Positions 23,911 through 35,700 of a stretch of 64,000 nt of DNA are shown one piece after another. The notes below the pieces were generated by a model, which saw only the letters and a program-made list of their open reading frames with translations, had not been told where the DNA came from and ran no database searches. The stretch comes from Stropharia rugosoannulata (taxonomy: Eukaryota; Basidiomycota; Agaricomycetes; Agaricales; Strophariaceae). A program made the position numbers and the translations under genes. The stretch's first letter is position 1. Each line of letters begins with the position of its first letter. The DNA lies in contig JANCIK010000011.1 in assembly GCA_028532985.1 (NCBI GenBank), positions 1,116,001 to 1,180,000 of the forward strand, read 5' to 3'.

Positions 23911-24636
23911 GAAAAGTCTGACAACGTAGCACCGAGAAGTCCGAAAATTTCGCACGCATTTTGTACGTAATAAATGTTATATAAATAACACTCAAATAAC
24001 ACCAGTGCTAGCCAACTGCTAGCCTCCGAAAGTTATTGACAACGTCTGAGAAGTAGTAAAAGGCTGGTCAGATATTTATTAAGCTGTATAAGAAATAGAA
24101 TTTTAGATCTACTACTTGAATCATTCACTGGCAGGAAGCAATGGGGTCCAATGGTAACCACGATAGTAACGACTAACTGGACGCGGCAAGGAGGACGCCA
24201 CACTTCGCTTTTTTGGTCAGAGTTATGTGCCACCGTCGAACAGTATTTGCTCTGAGATAGGATGCAATTGATTAAGCTACAGTTTAATGGCGAACAAGCG
24301 AAATAAAGCATCTCAGGTTACCGAACTCCAGCTTGAGTAATATACCATACATCCCGTACTCACTGCTCTGAACTCAGAAGTAGATAGTAAGAGTGTCAAG
24401 CAATGCAGAGCGCGCACGTAGGCTTTAGTGCAAATTACACCAGGAGGGAACCTGATTTATCCAAATTGTCGACCTCGAGTCAAATTAACTAGTTTAACGA
24501 TGCCCGTTGATGAAACTTGGGAGAAAGAATTCTTTTCGTATATAATGAACACTGAAAGTAGTCTTCGATTTTAATCCTTGACCTGTAGGACTAAGTTGAT
24601 TTTGAAAAATTAGTGGTAGATTGAGAGAGGTGCATG

Positions 24637-24653
24637 CAACAACAACAACAAAA
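24637..24653 (+). repeat. CAA microsatellite
   Basis: A short run of CAA triplets (about five units) in non-coding DNA. Confidence 0.8.
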
Positions 24654-24899
24654 CCAGAGTCCATCACCGTTCAATGTCGGGATCAAAGATCGAGCTTAAG
24701 TTTAATGAAAAAGTATAGGAAATGCACATGTAAAAGTGGCTGCGGTGGCATGATTATGATTATTGATTTTTAAGCGTTAATTGAATATTGGACACCTACA
24801 TTATACATCTTGTTAAAACCCCAGTTCATATTAATCTCATATCTAACGAAATAGCTGGGTGGAATGGCCTTACATACCCCAGATATTCGGTACTTGAAC

Positions 24900-25138
24900 C
24901 AAAGGGAATGCGGGAAACAGACTGAAACAGAAGGCAAGCAGAAATGCAGTACTATAAAGCAGAGATATTAGAAGACAGAGAACGAAGCAACTTTCACAAC
25001 AACTTAATTACTTAATGTAGAGAGATCAGAGAGCCAGCACAGGGCATCAGGTAAAGCATAGTACCAAGCTGGCTGGGGATCTGATTTCCAGGATTACTAC
25101 ATAGTAAGAAGACATTACTCCACTGAGCTACGGTTTAC
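24900..25138 (-). mobile_element. Possible tRNA-derived SINE
   Basis: Read on the minus strand, the segment starting at about 25138 contains TAGCTCAGTGG (25130-25120), a good match to a tRNA A box. About 41 bases downstream, at 25089-25077, GGAAATCAGATCC is a degenerate B-box candidate. The spacing is right for an internal RNA polymerase III promoter. No acceptor stem can be closed, so it is not a functional tRNA gene. A non-tRNA body seems to continue to the left. A decayed tRNA-derived SINE is the simplest reading; the left boundary is a guess and chance remains possible. Confidence 0.35.
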
Positions 25139-25288
25139 TTGTTTGATGTATTCTCTACTCGGGAGAATCTCCAAGCGACACGAGCAATGATGTCCTTTCG
25201 AAATTGCCAGAGTAAACCATGAATATTGAAATATTGATGGCATGATAACTTGAACTTGACTTGGACATAACTTTAACCGTGACATAGC

Positions 25289-25988
25289 GGATTATTCTAC
25301 CTTGAAACCCTGTTTCTCGTTGAAACCCAGGGTTTCAACAGAAACCCATCAGTTAGCCTTCAGTGCAATATTTGTAGGCTGTATGGCATAGCTTTCTTGC
25401 CGAACTATGCCGAGCTTGACATGCCGTGTGTGTCAGCTATGTTTGGCACTCTCAATGACGCGGCAGACATGCACTGAACCGACCTTGCCTACCAACTCTC
25501 TAGTTATCATTTGTACTGTTCCTCGAGTATCTGACAACCCACTGTCTCTGGTTACTCTTTAGGTAAGTAAACATTGTTTCTTGTCCATGCTCTAGGTTCT
25601 GATCATTGCTTTAGTTTACTATAGGACTTATGTAGTTCCGTTTTGCTTCCGTCGAATGCATGCATACATTTTTATTCATTCTTGCTTGATGCCTCAAAAA
25701 AAGTACAGCCCATAATGTCTCTCTATCTTAGCTTCAAGGAGTATGCACAACCATCTCCTAATCTTTCTTTTTTACTAGTTACAAGGCGTCGTTTTGATAA
25801 ATTCCCAGGTAAACAGGGGCCATGTGTCTTTCTTAGTGAACGCGTCATTGTACTTGTCGGAGCTCGAAGTATTTGACAAGCCGAGTGTTGCCGAGATGTG
25901 TTTGGCTTGGTAGAAATCCCAAGAAACCTGGTTTCAAGGTAAGGTACATTGAAACCCCAAGAAACAGGGTTTCAAGGTAGAATAATCC
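25289..25988. mobile_element. MITE-like inverted-repeat element
   Basis: The ends are a perfect 29-bp terminal inverted repeat: GGATTATTCTACC and onward at 25289-25317, and its exact reverse complement at 25960-25988. Just inside each end are more copies of the word GAAACCC or GGGTTTC (for example 25323-25338 and 25921-25957), so the termini are built of subrepeats. The 700-bp interior has no long reading frame and so no transposase, as expected of a non-autonomous element. I could not find a clear target-site duplication at these boundaries. The superfamily is therefore open. Confidence 0.7.
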
Positions 25989-26860
25989 ATACAATATAGC
26001 ATGCTTAAAGGTTCTATTGCTACTTAGATGCTTCCGGAGCAATTTCTAATGATGAAAACTTTTCTAAACACTCTGACTAACTCATTCTGGTGCATAGTAG
26101 TGCTTTGTATTTTTTTAAAAAAAGGGCAAAGTCGTTCATATATAGAATATATAGTAAAATAAATCTTTCTGTGGCTTCAAATATGCTATCAAGTGGTTAA
26201 GGGAGCAAGGACGACCAAGGGCGGTCAGATCACATAAGCATAAACGTGATCTTGGACTTTAGGGCCGTTCAAAACCAGCCGTAAAGTGTGGGAACGTCAA
26301 ATCTCTCTGCCAAAAAGTCCGGTCCCTCTATCGAGGTCAAGGGCCGGTCATAGGTCTAAAATGGGCGCTTGATTGAACCGTTTCGCCTATGCCGGTCACG
26401 GCGCCTTCAACTTGCCTTTGAACGACCTGCACTCTCCCGCCGTCCATCTGCTAGCTTTTGCGCCCAAGTCAAAGTAAATGGGCACCCTAGAAAACAAGAA
26501 AATAATGAAAAATCAAACATAATGAGTCAGTTCATAGGCAATGACGATAGACTACGCAAAGTCGTTCTGCACAGCTGCACTGAAACGCACAGCTGGACAG
26601 ACGCTATGAACACTGGTACAAGACATCCACTGCTCGATACCCGGTGATAAATTAGGCATGAGCTACAATGCTGATTGATTGTCTGTCATACAATCTTCAT
26701 ACATGCATCAAACTCGGATACTCAGCATAAAGTGCAGCAGTGCAAAGGAAGGCGGCATGCACTAACCCTACGCGTATATATCGCATACTCTTAATTGATC
26801 CAATTTGACTTCCCTCTGCTACGTCCACAAATCCTCTAGTCGCTGAAACAATCGTGTATA

Positions 26861-28300
26861 ATGGATTCTCAAATCTCCGAAAATACAACCGACAAATATA
26901 CATACGACGACCCGGAGCGGATAGATAATGGGAAGGGGAAAAAACTGGAACCACAACGCCGAAGGCAGTCATTAGTGTCAGATGGACAAGCAAGCAGTCT
27001 AAAGGCTCGCCCAAGTTGTTTATTTTTCATCCGTATCGGCAAAACTAGGGGTTCACCTTCCACTACCACTCAACATTCGCGCGCTGCTTTGGGAATCAAA
27101 CATAACCACCCTCGTGATCAAGCCCAAACAAAACGAGACATTTTCAAATTTTTTAGAAATATCATTATCTCTTCTTCAACACGCAGAAGTTCTCAAAGGA
27201 ACGGCACACACGATCCGAATTATCCTCTCGAAAAGCAGTCAAGCAATGGCTCTTCCGACCATCTCCTTGCTAAACCTCGGTTCAAATCTCTCTCGTTTGA
27301 TTCTGTCGGTAACATGATCTTACGTCGCGCTTTGCCTCGCGGAAATTCCCAAAAGCGCAGCCAAGTTGTCGAACCTTTTCTTCCCCTTGAAATGCCACCA
27401 AGTTACTCGGAAGAGGCGCTCTATGGACATGGCCAGGATTCGCCTATACACGAAACTTATTTGCACTCCCTAGAGCCATCTTACACCATTACTAGGAATA
27501 GGAACGAGGCTGCACGCGCGAGCTCCCTAGTTATCTCTCTATCGCCTAATTATGAACAAAGCTCAGAGCTGCAACCTATATCACGGCCATCACACATGAC
27601 GGAGCGCCATGAGCATGCCCGGGATTCGCCTACGCCAGATGCTTATTCGCCGTCACTGTGGTCTGGTCGCTTCGTTGGCGACAACTTTGCTGCGCGCGCG
27701 AGCTCCGAGAGCATGGCTTCACCGGCCAATAGTAAACGAAATTTACCATTGACACCTGTGACACGGCCATCAAACGTGGGAGCTAACACCTCCATACCAT
27801 CTCTATCACCTAGTGCAAATACGTCCCTTTTCTTGAACCTCGGTGACAAATTTGCTGTTCGCACAAGCTCCGAGACCACGGCTTCGCCGGCCAGTAGTAA
27901 ACGAAGTTTACCATTGACACCTGTATCACAACCAGTAAACGCACGGGGTTTGGCTACTAGCACATCCATGTCGTCTCTATTATCTAGTGCACATTCATTA
28001 ACTTCGTGGGGCTCTAGCACGCCCACCCTAGAATGCACCTCTTCGAACACTTCAATATATACTACGTCGCATCCATCGTCATCTTGTACCGCCCCAGGAA
28101 AAATGGACAAAGACGTTGTTCTATATTCTGCAGTTATCCTAGAGTTACTTCAAAAAGTCGTGCAAGTTCTGGAGAAACAATATACCGCGAACGACCAGAT
28201 CAAAAATCTACTGTCACCTTCAATCCTTTTCAATTATGTGGATGTTGATGATTGTCGAAAGTGGATGGATGGCATTCTGGCCAGCGATGTTTATCGCTGA
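26861..28300 (+). CDS. Ser/Pro-rich protein of unknown function with an internal duplication
   Basis: Intronless frame of 479 residues starting at a true ATG. I do not recognise a family. The first third is basic and Ser-rich (PQRRRQSL, QKRSQVVEPF). A PPSYSEEALY motif at about residue 180 resembles a PPxY-type ligand for WW domains. Residues of about 265-310 and 325-370 are two related repeats: DNFAARASSESMASPANSKR with LPLTPVTRPSN, then DKFAVRTSSETTASPASSKR with LPLTPVSQPVN. The only likely folded part is the C-terminus (VVLYSAVILELLQKVVQVL, then KWMDGILASDVYR), which looks helical. No signal peptide or membrane segment. It may be a signalling scaffold, but that is a guess. Codon pattern and length make it more likely real than chance. 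Confidence 0.6.
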   Translation: MDSQISENTTDKYTYDDPERIDNGKGKKLEPQRRRQSLVSDGQASSLKARPSCLFFIRIGKTRGSPSTTTQHSRAALGIKHNHPRDQAQTKRDIFKFFRNIIISSSTRRSSQRNGTHDPNYPLEKQSSNGSSDHLLAKPRFKSLSFDSVGNMILRRALPRGNSQKRSQVVEPFLPLEMPPSYSEEALYGHGQDSPIHETYLHSLEPSYTITRNRNEAARASSLVISLSPNYEQSSELQPISRPSHMTERHEHARDSPTPDAYSPSLWSGRFVGDNFAARASSESMASPANSKRNLPLTPVTRPSNVGANTSIPSLSPSANTSLFLNLGDKFAVRTSSETTASPASSKRSLPLTPVSQPVNARGLATSTSMSSLLSSAHSLTSWGSSTPTLECTSSNTSIYTTSHPSSSCTAPGKMDKDVVLYSAVILELLQKVVQVLEKQYTANDQIKNLLSPSILFNYVDVDDCRKWMDGILASDVYR

Positions 28301-29051
28301 GAACTAATAATGCCGTCAAGACAGACGCCTCTACCAACGTTGTATGGCTGATCTGTCCTTCTCACAGTGGCTTGCACAAGGCTTGCAGTATATTGATGAT
28401 TTATGACCTAAGCAATAAAAGCCATAGTGACTTAGTGGTTATTCGGACGCTCAACTCAAATGTTGTGTTTAAAGATTTCAACCCTTCCAGCCAACTTCCA
28501 ATGTCAGCATGTCGTAGTATGCAAATCGTATGAATTTAGCATCAGGTAACCAATAGGCAACCTGTAAATATAATATTCCTTCCTAATTTATCCAAATCTT
28601 GTCTCAATGAGCCACTTTGCCATTAAGTTTTGTGGAACTTGTCAAAAGGTGTCTACTACTGACCTACATATAGCTTTGAAGCTTGACTACTCTGAAGTCT
28701 ACAGCTTTGCTAATTGGAGGGTCGATCAGAAAGTGCACAGCCTTCACGGAGGTAAATGCATTGCGCACCGCCCATGCAATTGCTCCTCCCTTCATAACCC
28801 AATTACATCTACGGACGAGCACAGCAAGTATACCAATGTACAGAATGCGGCAGTGCATCTGGTTCTTTCAATTGAGCTTTCGTGGGCGCCAAAATGAGGA
28901 CTGGCTAACACCGCCAAACACGAAGAGTCAGCTGAGCATTGTCAAACAGACATGGTTCCTTTAACATTACTCCTTGATTCCTTTCTGCGTCTCTAGTCCA
29001 AGTGATTCCAGGTTCATTAGCTCCAACTCTTCACTGAAACTAGGCGCCCAA
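28301..29051. other. Intergenic region upstream of calcineurin A
   Basis: 3' end of the Ser/Pro-rich gene and promoter and leader of the calcineurin gene. Short overlapping frames around 28607-28964 show no family resemblance. No named element seen. Confidence 0.5.
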
Positions 29052-31380
29052 ATGGCCGATCACAGGCGAAACCACAGTGGGCATAACGTCTACGCCAATC
29101 CTCTGCATGGCAGCTCCGGCAGTGCTGCGCCATTGCATGCAGCATCGGCGCCTCAGGGCAATCTGGACTTTAGGGCTCGCCCAGTGCCACAAGTATGCCA
29201 CTAGATTCTCATAGCACGACTTATGCTTATCGCTCGACAGGTCCCACCTCCGGCGACGAATAAACCTACGGATCAGGAGTTTTATGTACAGGATGGCTCG
29301 GAGCGCAAGATCAACTGTGAATTTTTGAAGACCCATTTCATCCGCGAGGGGCGTCTGAAGGAGTCCCAGGCTCTGTATATCATTGAGCAGGCGACGAACA
29401 TATTCTCTCGCGAACCGAATATGGTGCCTTTGCGCAGTCCTGTCACCAGTGCGTATTACTTCCCTTTATGTCGATCAAAATGGAGTTTTGACGCGCTCTA
29501 GTTTGCGGGGACATTCATGGTCAATATGTGAGTTCGATTTTTCAATCTGATTCATACGTTAAATGTTCTCTTCTCCAGTATGACTTGATGAAAATGTTTG
29601 AGGTGGGCGGTTCTGTACAGGAGAGTGTATATTTGTTTTTGGGGGATTATGTTGACCGCGGAGATTTTGGGATAGAGGTATGGTCCCCTCTAATATGTCT
29701 TCTTTTGCTCATTTTCGGGATAAGTGTCTTCTCTATCTGTACTCTCTCAAAATATCCAACCCCAATAAAATAGTACTGCTACGAGGGAATCATGAATGCC
29801 GCCATTTAACTGAATATTTCACGTTCAAACGCGAATGTATGCGCTCATCTTCCACGGTCGTCCATGTTCTCATGCTATACAGGTCTTCACAAGTACTCCG
29901 AAAATGTCTACGATGCTTGCCTTCGTTCCTTCTGCTCCTTGCCCATCGCGGCCCTCGTCGACGGCAAATTCTTCTGTGTCCATGGTGGCCTATCCCCACA
30001 ATTAGTCACCCTTAATGACCTTGCGTCGGTATGTGGACTCCCACAAAAGTTATAGGGATCCTTAACGGTTGCTCGTAGATCAACCGCTTCCAAGAACCTG
30101 GTTCTCATGGCATGCTTTGTGACTTGCTGTGGTCGGATCCCATTGTCAATTTTGGGCATGAGATGGAGCCGAGTGCTTCAGGGCCTGCTCTTGACAAAGG
30201 GACAATGTTCATTCATAACGCTACCAGAGGGTGTTCATTTTTCTATACGTGAGAGCCTTAGCAGTTTGTTTATGGTGTTTTCTGACATTTGTTTAGATAT
30301 GAAGCTGTATGCCAGTTCCTGGAGAGGAACAGCCTCCTGACCCTTATCCGAGGACACGAGGCACAGGATGCAGGGTGTGCATCTCCGTTATCTCTTTTTC
30401 GTCATCGCTGACGAACCAACAGATACACTATGTACCGCAAAACCCCCAAACGAAACTTCCCATCTGTTATCACCATTTTTTCCGCTCCCAACTATCTTGA
30501 TATGTACCGCAATCGCGGCGCCATCCTCAAGTATGCCAACAAGAACATTACTATTAGGCAGTACAACTCAACATCGCATCCATATTGGCTACCGAATTTC
30601 ATGAATGCATTTACGTGGAGTTTGCCATTTGTGGGGCAGAAAAGTGGGTTTTCTGCTACAGCAGTTCCTGGAATTGTCAGTGAATAAATTTTCAGTCACG
30701 GAGATGCTCCTAGCTATCCTGAGCATATGCAGCCCAGATGAACTGGATGAAACGGATTCAGACACTGATGCCCCAGCAGAACAAGTCCGCGCGGAGGACC
30801 TTGCTGCTCGCCGACAGCAGATCAAGAACAAGATCTTAGCGGTGGGCAAGATGCAGAGAGTCTTCCAGGCTTTACGGTTCGTGCTTATTTTAGTCACATA
30901 TTTTTGTCGATCAAGAAGTGTGCTTATGTGGAACTTCGACAAATAGAGAGGAGGCGGAAAATGCAACAGAACTGGAAAATGTTGCTGCTACCTCTGGGAC
31001 ATCGACGGGCGTAAGCCGACCTGGTTTGGACGCTCTATCAGTTCAGACAACCAGAATCAACAAGGCCATCCGTTCATTCGATGACGCGTGCGTTTCCTTT
31101 ATAACCTCACCAAACTGTTTACTAACTTGCCCACCCCAGCCGTCGCTCGGATATTGTGAACGAGCGCCTGCCTGATTTCGACCCTCATAGGCCGGCTATC
31201 TTCCCCGCGCCCAGCATGCGTCGAACATCGGATGGGCTGAACATGGAAGAGGTAATCAAACGTACGCTGGAAGAGGAAGACGACGGTGACGTTGTCGAGA
31301 AGATCGCAGAGAAAATTGCACGAGGCCGCAGCGTCGCGTCGCGCCCCGGTGGGTTGAAACGGCATGGGACTGCGTTTTGA
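29052..31380 (+). CDS. CNA1: Calcineurin catalytic subunit A (PP2B serine/threonine phosphatase)
   Basis: Ca2+/calmodulin-dependent protein phosphatase, cytosolic, acting with calcineurin B. The start is [14 protein letters not shown]. After the N-terminal linker ([15 protein letters not shown]) come the metallophosphatase motifs in order: ICGDIHGQY (about 29515), [15 protein letters not shown] (29640) and [17 protein letters not shown] (29775), then [11 protein letters not shown] (29970). [15 protein letters not shown] marks the loop near the immunophilin-drug site. [19 protein letters not shown] is the calcineurin B-binding helix. It is followed by [17 protein letters not shown] and the calmodulin-binding stretch [19 protein letters not shown], then the C-terminal autoinhibitory region [12 protein letters not shown]. 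The gene has about ten exons with short introns (for example 29836-29889 splits REC/LHKYSEN). All regulatory domains are present, so the protein looks complete and regulated. Confidence 0.96.
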
Positions 31381-31727
31381 GCGGACCACCGCTAATGAAA
31401 TGTCCTGTCGCCAGATTAAACTCGCGACGCTGCGAGTGTGCGATGGCAGCACATTGCTTTTGCCTCGCATGGAGAAGATGGCAATTTTTGTATTATATAT
31501 TAGATGGCAGGTATGGATCTTCGGATGGATTGTTTGGTTTGTGGAGTGCATTGCTTGGGTATGGTTTCTTTTTACATTTGTTCCGCTTTATCATGATACC
31601 TCGACACATACACTATCAATACAGTCTAGTATTTATAAAAGCACATCGATTGCTCTAAACGCTGTTGTGATGCAGTAACTGCATATGTGATGATATTGCC
31701 ATATAATATATTTTCACTCATGGCTAT
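31381..31727. other. Convergent 3' gap between calcineurin A and elongin C
   Basis: Must hold both 3' untranslated regions. Nothing coding recognised. Confidence 0.5.
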
Positions 31728-32368
31728 TCACACTGTACAAGGTTTAGTTTCATCATACTTAAGAGCGACAGTCAAAGCCGACATACATTCTTGATAGTCC
31801 GCTGCCAACAGTCTGCATGGTCACAACATCAGCAACAAGTAGAAAATAGTGGTACAAACTGACAGTTCGAGGACAATTTCGGGGGGGATCCGCTCCATAA
31901 ATTCTTTAACAGGAACTTCCTCCCTTGTGCTGACGGTTTCATAGTAGGTCTTGAAGCTCATGTATTCAACAAGCTTCTCCACAATTATTCCTCTGATAAA
32001 ACATTTAGTTCAACGATGACCCTCAAATCGAAGCCACTCGAGGCGGACCTTTCGGTAATTTCGCAGACGCCACTCAATGCCTCCGCATATCCACCAGCTA
32101 TACCAGGCCTGGGTACACTGAAGTCCACTTGCAACGAAACCGCTACTACGCACCTTCCGAGTCCAACATGTTCCGAACCGTTCCACTCGCCTCCGCGACC
32201 TTGCGCTTCACAAGGTACGAGAAGCCATCAGTACTTTGCAGTCTAATCCATTGAGTATCTTTGTTCTCTGATGCGCGTGGGCCGTCATCCGCCCTGTGAG
32301 GAGGAAGGGGTTCAACTCTTAAGACTTTGTAAACTTAACGAGAGACTGCAAACGTCGAGTGCATACAT
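31728..32368 (-). CDS. ELC1: Elongin C homologue
   Basis: Small BTB/POZ-fold adaptor that links cullin ligases or elongin A to substrates; related to Skp1. Five exons on the minus strand, 32368-32340, 32293-32154, 32097-32049, 31992-31864 and 31812-31728, give 143 residues. Conserved blocks are QSTDGFSYLVKRKVAEASGT, VRNMLDSEA, EALSGVCEITERGIIVEKLV, EYMSFKTYYET, FMERIPPEIVLEL and LLAADYQE. Elongin C normally ends a residue or two after LLAADY; here the frame reads on for about 16 residues. A last intron beginning GTATGT after YQE would shorten the end while keeping the same stop. The N-terminal exon is the weakest part: no other in-frame ATG exists before the conserved core. Because exons are tiny, only splice-aware reading reveals this gene. 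Confidence 0.85.
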
Positions 32369-32782
32369 TTCTTTTGCGATATAAAGGGTGGAGGCCTGTT
32401 TTTTTGGAAGAGAGCCTTAGCTGGTGTATACCACCCAAAAAAGTTATCGAACTTTCGAAAGACGATGTTCAATTGATTTTCAAATGAAGTCACAGTCGAA
32501 GTCAGAGCGAAGTCATGTTTATGTGGCTGTGTAAAAAATCAATTATGTGTCACCTGTTGTCACTGGGAGTATGAAAACATTCCCTGTGGCCTCCATGAGT
32601 CCACTAATCCATACGCTTATGGTACGTTTATATTAGTACAGTATTCGGTACTCATACAAGCGGCACTGAGTGATACAACTAGTTCTTTAAAGTACAGTTA
32701 AACGTGGTTATAACTTGTCGGCACTTGGTTCCAACTTGGTTCAAGTGCAATTGATACTCACTACATACTGACTGGGAAAGAT
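32369..32782. other. Intergenic region upstream of elongin C
   Basis: Lies between the start of the elongin C gene and the 3' end of the EH-domain gene, both minus strand. No coding exon recognised. Confidence 0.5.
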
Positions 32783-35700
32783 TCAAGACGAGTAACTTTT
32801 AGCTAACATATCCATATCCATAGGAAAGTGACCATCGACCGGATATGATGGAGGGTCGGTAGGAGAGCCATGTAGCTGCTCGTGGTCAGCCGATCCCAGA
32901 GCATCATCAGGATTAGACACAATAAGGTTGCCGTGCCCTTCGATGAGGCCGCTGAGTTGAAAAATTCTAGACCTTTGCGCCCGCACCAGCTCTCGAAGGC
33001 ACTCCGCATCGTCCGTCAATTTAGTCATGGCGTCCTGGTACGAGCACGCCAGCTCGCAATGGTGTTGTTCGGCTTCTCGTGCCTTGTCAGCGAGTTTCTG
33101 CGCATTCTCGCAGCGGGCCATGAGCCGCCCGATCTCCTGCTCGTACCATTCCTGTACCCTCTTTGTCTTCGCCGCGTCCTTCCTTGATGGCCGGGGTCGC
33201 GGGCCATCTAGCCTATGTGGTCGGGTCATGAAGTTCTTGAAAAGGCCGTCGCTAAGCTGCGTCTCCCTGTTCGCATCAGCACTCTCCTGTGGCCGCCGAT
33301 GGGCTTCGCTTGCAGGAGGTGCGATGTCCCCCGTGCCTTGCACTCGCCGAACGCGCTCCTTAGCTTCGTAATATGCATCCTTTCCATCTGTTCCCATGCG
33401 GGAACCAGAGTAACCTGGGTAGTTGCCAACATAGGCAGGAGGATCTGATGCCGAGGGTGGCGAATCCAGCGTTATTTTTGATGACGATGGGGCCAAGTTT
33501 TGAGACTTGTTAATATATAGAGGTGCTGTTCTCTTCGGTGCCGTGGATGTGCCAACAGAACAGCGCAATGGACTTTGAGAGGAGGGATTTTGATGTGGCA
33601 ATTCTGGTGTTTCTGGAGGGGTCGCAAGAGATAACTCCTGCACCAAAAAAACACGTCGAAGTGACTTTAGGGACATTAGACGAATCATTGGGTTAACTAC
33701 TTACGACTTTTGAAGTTATTGAATCTGTACAGTGCTTCTTCCGAGTTTCATCTGTTTTTGACGACATTGGTATATCAGAGTAACCACTCTCAGGGGCGGG
33801 ACTCGGAAAGACAGTCTCCACGACGTTACAGCGACTAGAATGCTTTTCCTCCCTTATTTGGCAAATATCAATTGACTTTACACCGGCGTTGAGAGAAGGC
33901 AGAAGCAGTTCCACCAGTTGATTTAGTCCGTGCATTTGCTCTTCAAGCATCACGGTGGTAGGATCGCGTTGGACAGTCACTTTAGCATTGCGCAATTTTG
34001 TCAGTTCAGTTTCCTGTGCGGCTACGAGTGCTTGTAGATTAGTTATTTGCTCCTGCGCCTGCTCCGTTTCTGTCTGGGATTGACGCAATGATGCGCGCAA
34101 GAATAGGATACGCATCGTCGGAGACGAAGTTGTTGCAATGAGTTCCTTGATGTCATCTTTTGCTTGATCAAGTTCCGCCCGTATCTTAGCATTTTCCTTG
34201 TCTCGGGCATCGATGATACGACACAGGCCGTCGCGTTCCATTTCCAGGTCCTTAGTAGCGTCCTGGTACTGTAATAACAGCTCCCGTGAGGCATTGTACT
34301 GAACTTCTTTTTGTGATAATGCAGAGTTAAGTTTTTCAACTTCGCCCGTATTGTCAAGCAGATGTCTAGACTGTTTAGCGGTGTACAGGGACGTCGATAT
34401 GCGCTGCTGCATTTCCTGTAGTTGGGCTCGAAGCGATTGTATCTCTTCTGTGAAATACTGATTTCCCACCGGCATATCAGCGGCGCTGCGTGGGTTGGCG
34501 CGGGATTTCTCTTGTACAGGTCTGCGTAGCCTATGGGAATATGAGCTGCTGCAGCTGCCAGAATAGGACGTTGGATGACGCCTACTCCATTTTGGGGATG
34601 AGCTAGCCGACGAATCCGTGTGTGCACATGAGTCGTCACTGTCATCGTTGTCACGGATAGGAGATATTTGAAAAGGTATTATGGGTGGAACGCCTACTAC
34701 GGATGCAGATCCTTCTGTATCCGTGGAAGAAGAGTACTCGCTAGATACAGGAGATGCTACCCTTTGCGTCAGGTTGGCGAAATCAGGCACGGATCTGTGT
34801 TTTTTGAAGTTGCTTTGGACACTGTGTTGCACGGGTCTAGAAGGAGAGCGAACAAGGTATTTGCGAATTTCTTGGATTGCTGCCTCGATGGTTGCTGGTG
34901 CCACGGGTACGGAATTGTATCCAGGAATCGAATTCCTATGGAGGCGAACGTGTTTTATTATTTGTACTCTATTCCAGGTAATGAATACTGCATTTACATA
35001 CCAGATTTGAGCGATGTCGACCGGCTGGACGTCATAACGTAGCTTCAACCTAGTCAGTAATTCACCGTTAATAAACCCTTTCTGGGATAACTGGCTCCTA
35101 ATAATGTTAATATCCTCGTCGATTTTTGATGAAGGTATTGACGTCGAAGGTATTGCCAGTGATGATTGAAGCCGTGTTAATTCTTCTTGGATTTCAACGG
35201 GGATCGTATGCGGAAGAATAAGACATGACCTGGAATCGAACGCTTCCAGAATATGCATCCCCAAGCAGAACTCCTGTATATCCAGTGCACCGCGTTTGCT
35301 AAAGTCAATAAGTTCGCTAGAGTCCTATTAAATCGTGTTTTTTTAATTAATTAAACGCGTTTGACCTACAAAACTTGGGAAAGATGGTGAAAGGATATGG
35401 TAAACTTGGAGACGAATATTTCCAGGACCTGTTCACCTACTCGAGTATTCAACAAACAGCCTATCGAAATTAACGCAATAGCATACGATTTAGAGTCCCA
35501 TTGACAGGATCCCCTTCAACAAAGGCCTGTTTGAATGTTTCGTTGTGGTTGAAATGGAAGGCAGTCGCTGTAGGTTGCTCTCTGGGGGTTATCGAGGAAA
35601 CTCGTTGCATTAATTGTACAGAAGACGGAGTTGGCAGCTTCCTGGATATATATTCTGTAATACCGGATAACATAGGAAGTGGACCAGCTGTTGAAAGGGT

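Larger units (their letters stand above)
22928..26860. other. Gene-poor region of about 3.9 kb with repeats
   Basis: The longest stretch without a recognised gene. It is AT-rich and has no reading frame above about 110 codons and none with family resemblance. Within it I see a three-copy 11-bp tandem repeat at 23877, a CAA run near 24637, a tRNA-like segment at about 25077-25138 (minus) and an inverted-repeat element at 25289-25988. The pattern suggests a site that collects small non-autonomous transposons, or a promoter-distal spacer. Confidence 0.6.

Noticed and set aside
25077..25138. Functional tRNA gene
   Set aside because: A-box and B-box words are present, but no acceptor or TpsiC stem can be closed.
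25289..25350. GAAACCC words as telomere-like repeats
   Set aside because: They are few, in both orientations and confined to the ends of one inverted-repeat element.
27643..28110. 155-codon minus-strand frame
   Set aside because: Mirror of the duplicated Ser/Pro-rich coding on the plus strand, with no independent support.
32016..32246. 76-codon plus-strand frame
   Set aside because: It is antisense to elongin C exons, which explain the conservation on the minus strand.
34043..34654. 203-codon minus-strand frame
   Set aside because: A second frame inside the EH/coiled-coil gene; the heptad-bearing frame is the real one.
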